This document shows, piece after piece, positions 63,342 through 64,000 of a DNA stretch of 64,000 nt; positions within the stretch are counted from its first letter, which is position 1, and every line of letters starts with the position of its first letter. The notes beneath the pieces are model-generated. The model was not told the origin of the DNA and did not search any database. It was given only the letters and a program-made list of their open reading frames with translations. The position numbers and the translations under genes were made by a program. Source of the DNA: Flavobacterium sp. GTDB lineage: Bacteria > Bacteroidota > Bacteroidia > Flavobacteriales > Flavobacteriaceae. The stretch is from positions 62,001-126,000 of the forward strand of contig NZ_JAIXTJ010000042.1 of NCBI RefSeq assembly GCF_027483985.1, in the 5' to 3' direction.

Positions 63342-63836
63342 ATTTTATTTAATTATTATAGTTATACCTTGTTAGATATTATTTTCATTGAAAGGTTTAA
63401 TCTTGACACGCTTTTTTAAAAAAGTACAGGACTCGTTTATATGTATGACAAAGTCGTACAAAACAAACTCGTTTTGGGTAGATAGGTATTGCTGTCGTCA
63501 TATATTATTTCAAATATAGCTATTTTAATTAATAATGTTTAAAATACAAAAATTGTATTATTATACTATTTTAAGTTCAATCTCCATAACTTAAATATAA
63601 AATCCTGTATCTATACATAATTATACCTTATTGATATTATACAATAAAAACTCTTTAATTAGTAGTAGTTCATTCATATGAATAGGTTTTTAAGATTTTA
63701 AAGTGATTTTCTCCGAAGAAGTATGAAGATGATAACTGCGACAAAGAATTATTTGTTAACTCTTTGTTTTTCTGATTATTAAATAAATTACCATCGCATC
63801 AAAATTGTAACTTTCTCCAATAGGAGGAGCTTTTTT
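63342..63836. other. Gene-free AT-rich region
   Basis: No coding frame, RNA gene or repeat family from this window is recognised here. The stretch is very AT-rich. A run of TTTTTTAAAAAA-like bases lies near 63413-63423. It probably holds the promoters of the flanking genes. Confidence 0.6.
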
Positions 63837-63874
63837 AAAAATCCAGTTTATTTAGTTAGACTGGATTTTTTTTT
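63837..63874. terminator. Hairpin with T-run before the last partial gene
   Basis: AAAAATCCAGT (63837-63847) pairs perfectly with ACTGGATTTTT (63860-63870), followed by more T. It lies 43 bp before the ATG at 63917, and what it terminates is not clear. Confidence 0.7.
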
Positions 63875-63916
63875 GCTAATTTTAGGTCGTGAAATAATCA
63901 AATAAAATTCTAACTA

Positions 63917-64000
63917 TGTAAAAAGCTATAACATTGTTTGCGTTTTTAATCACTTCCTTTATTTACGGGCAGGAAAATGTTAGTATTAATTTTTCAAACG
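63917..64000 (+). pseudogene. Start of an exported-protein gene with a stop at codon 2, cut by the window edge
   Basis: From ATG at 63917 the frame reads M, TAA stop, KAITLFAFLITSFIYGQENV, SINFSN to the window end. After the stop it is a typical Flavobacterium signal peptide with cleavage after Gly-Gln, so a MKKAIT... start with an AAA-to-TAA change is likely. Other explanations are a sequencing error or an unusual start codon further in. The rest of the gene lies outside the window. Confidence 0.5.

Noticed and set aside
63342..63836. Possible gene remnant after the esterase genes
   Set aside because: Short frames here carry no recognisable motifs and stops occur often in all frames I read.

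Overview
The window looks like a chromosomal segment of a Flavobacterium-like member of the Bacteroidota. The DNA is AT-rich. Several promoters fit the Bacteroidota form TTG-N17-19-TAnnTTTG, the clearest lying before atpD and tRNA-Asn. Surface genes are typical of the group: type IX secretion (T9SS) C-terminal sorting domains, a TonB-dependent receptor, a GldH-like gliding lipoprotein, DUF4270 and many short lipoproteins. There are no phage genes, rRNA genes, CRISPR arrays or intact transposase genes. Most of the window is core chromosome, with several small repeat-based elements inserted in it. All identifications come from reading the sequence; no database search was run.

Layout. 1-2.6 kb: end of ribF, a small membrane protein, bioB. 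2.7-7.9 kb: a 1729-residue secreted T9SS protein. 8-13.8 kb: recX, then a leftward biotin block (bioF, bioD, bioA and a beta-ketoacyl synthase), interrupted between bioF and bioD by a broken GxxExxY gene inside a 16-bp terminal inverted repeat. 14-16 kb: atpD-atpC. 16-20.5 kb: TonB receptor plus SGNH-hydrolase lipoprotein. 20.8-25 kb: a leftward operon of a truncated glycogen-synthase-like protein, DUF4270 lipoprotein and glmS. 25.2-32.9 kb: rightward panC, panD, a flippase-like membrane protein, an esterase-like protein, radA, a gldH-like gene, a cysteine-motif protein and a DUF4139 protein. 33-35.3 kb: a secreted leucine-rich-repeat protein bracketed by a duplicated terminator, a cupin and a tandem repeat array. 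35.3-44.9 kb (leftward): tas, a tripartite RND efflux operon, a small secreted protein, an OmpA-type lipoprotein and xth. 45-47.9 kb: olsF-type ornithine-lipid acyltransferase, then a second repeat array containing a GIY-YIG nuclease gene. 47.9-57.6 kb (leftward): M48 protease/DUF4870/DUF2752/TM2 cluster, a hydroxyacid dehydrogenase, mgtE-rsmA, a nucleotidyltransferase pair, DUF4286, a TPR protein and serS. 57.7-64 kb: M1 aminopeptidase, rseP, tRNA-Asn, two related esterase lipoproteins, and the start of a gene with a stop at codon 2.

The most interesting layer is the repeats. A family with palindromic arms (core CTGAGCCTGTCGAAG) forms two tandem arrays of about 137-bp units, both between convergent genes. 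One array carries a GIY-YIG nuclease gene between two units. A short version of the same element is inserted in frame in the biotin-locus ketosynthase, and a single diverged arm lies in frame in bioD. Both proteins stay open and keep their catalytic motifs. Together these suggest a small nuclease-associated mobile repeat that can insert into genes without breaking them. Separately, three intergenic elements share conserved ends (TAGCCC... and ...GCCATTCGCT or a related end) and may be a structured RNA or another repeat family.
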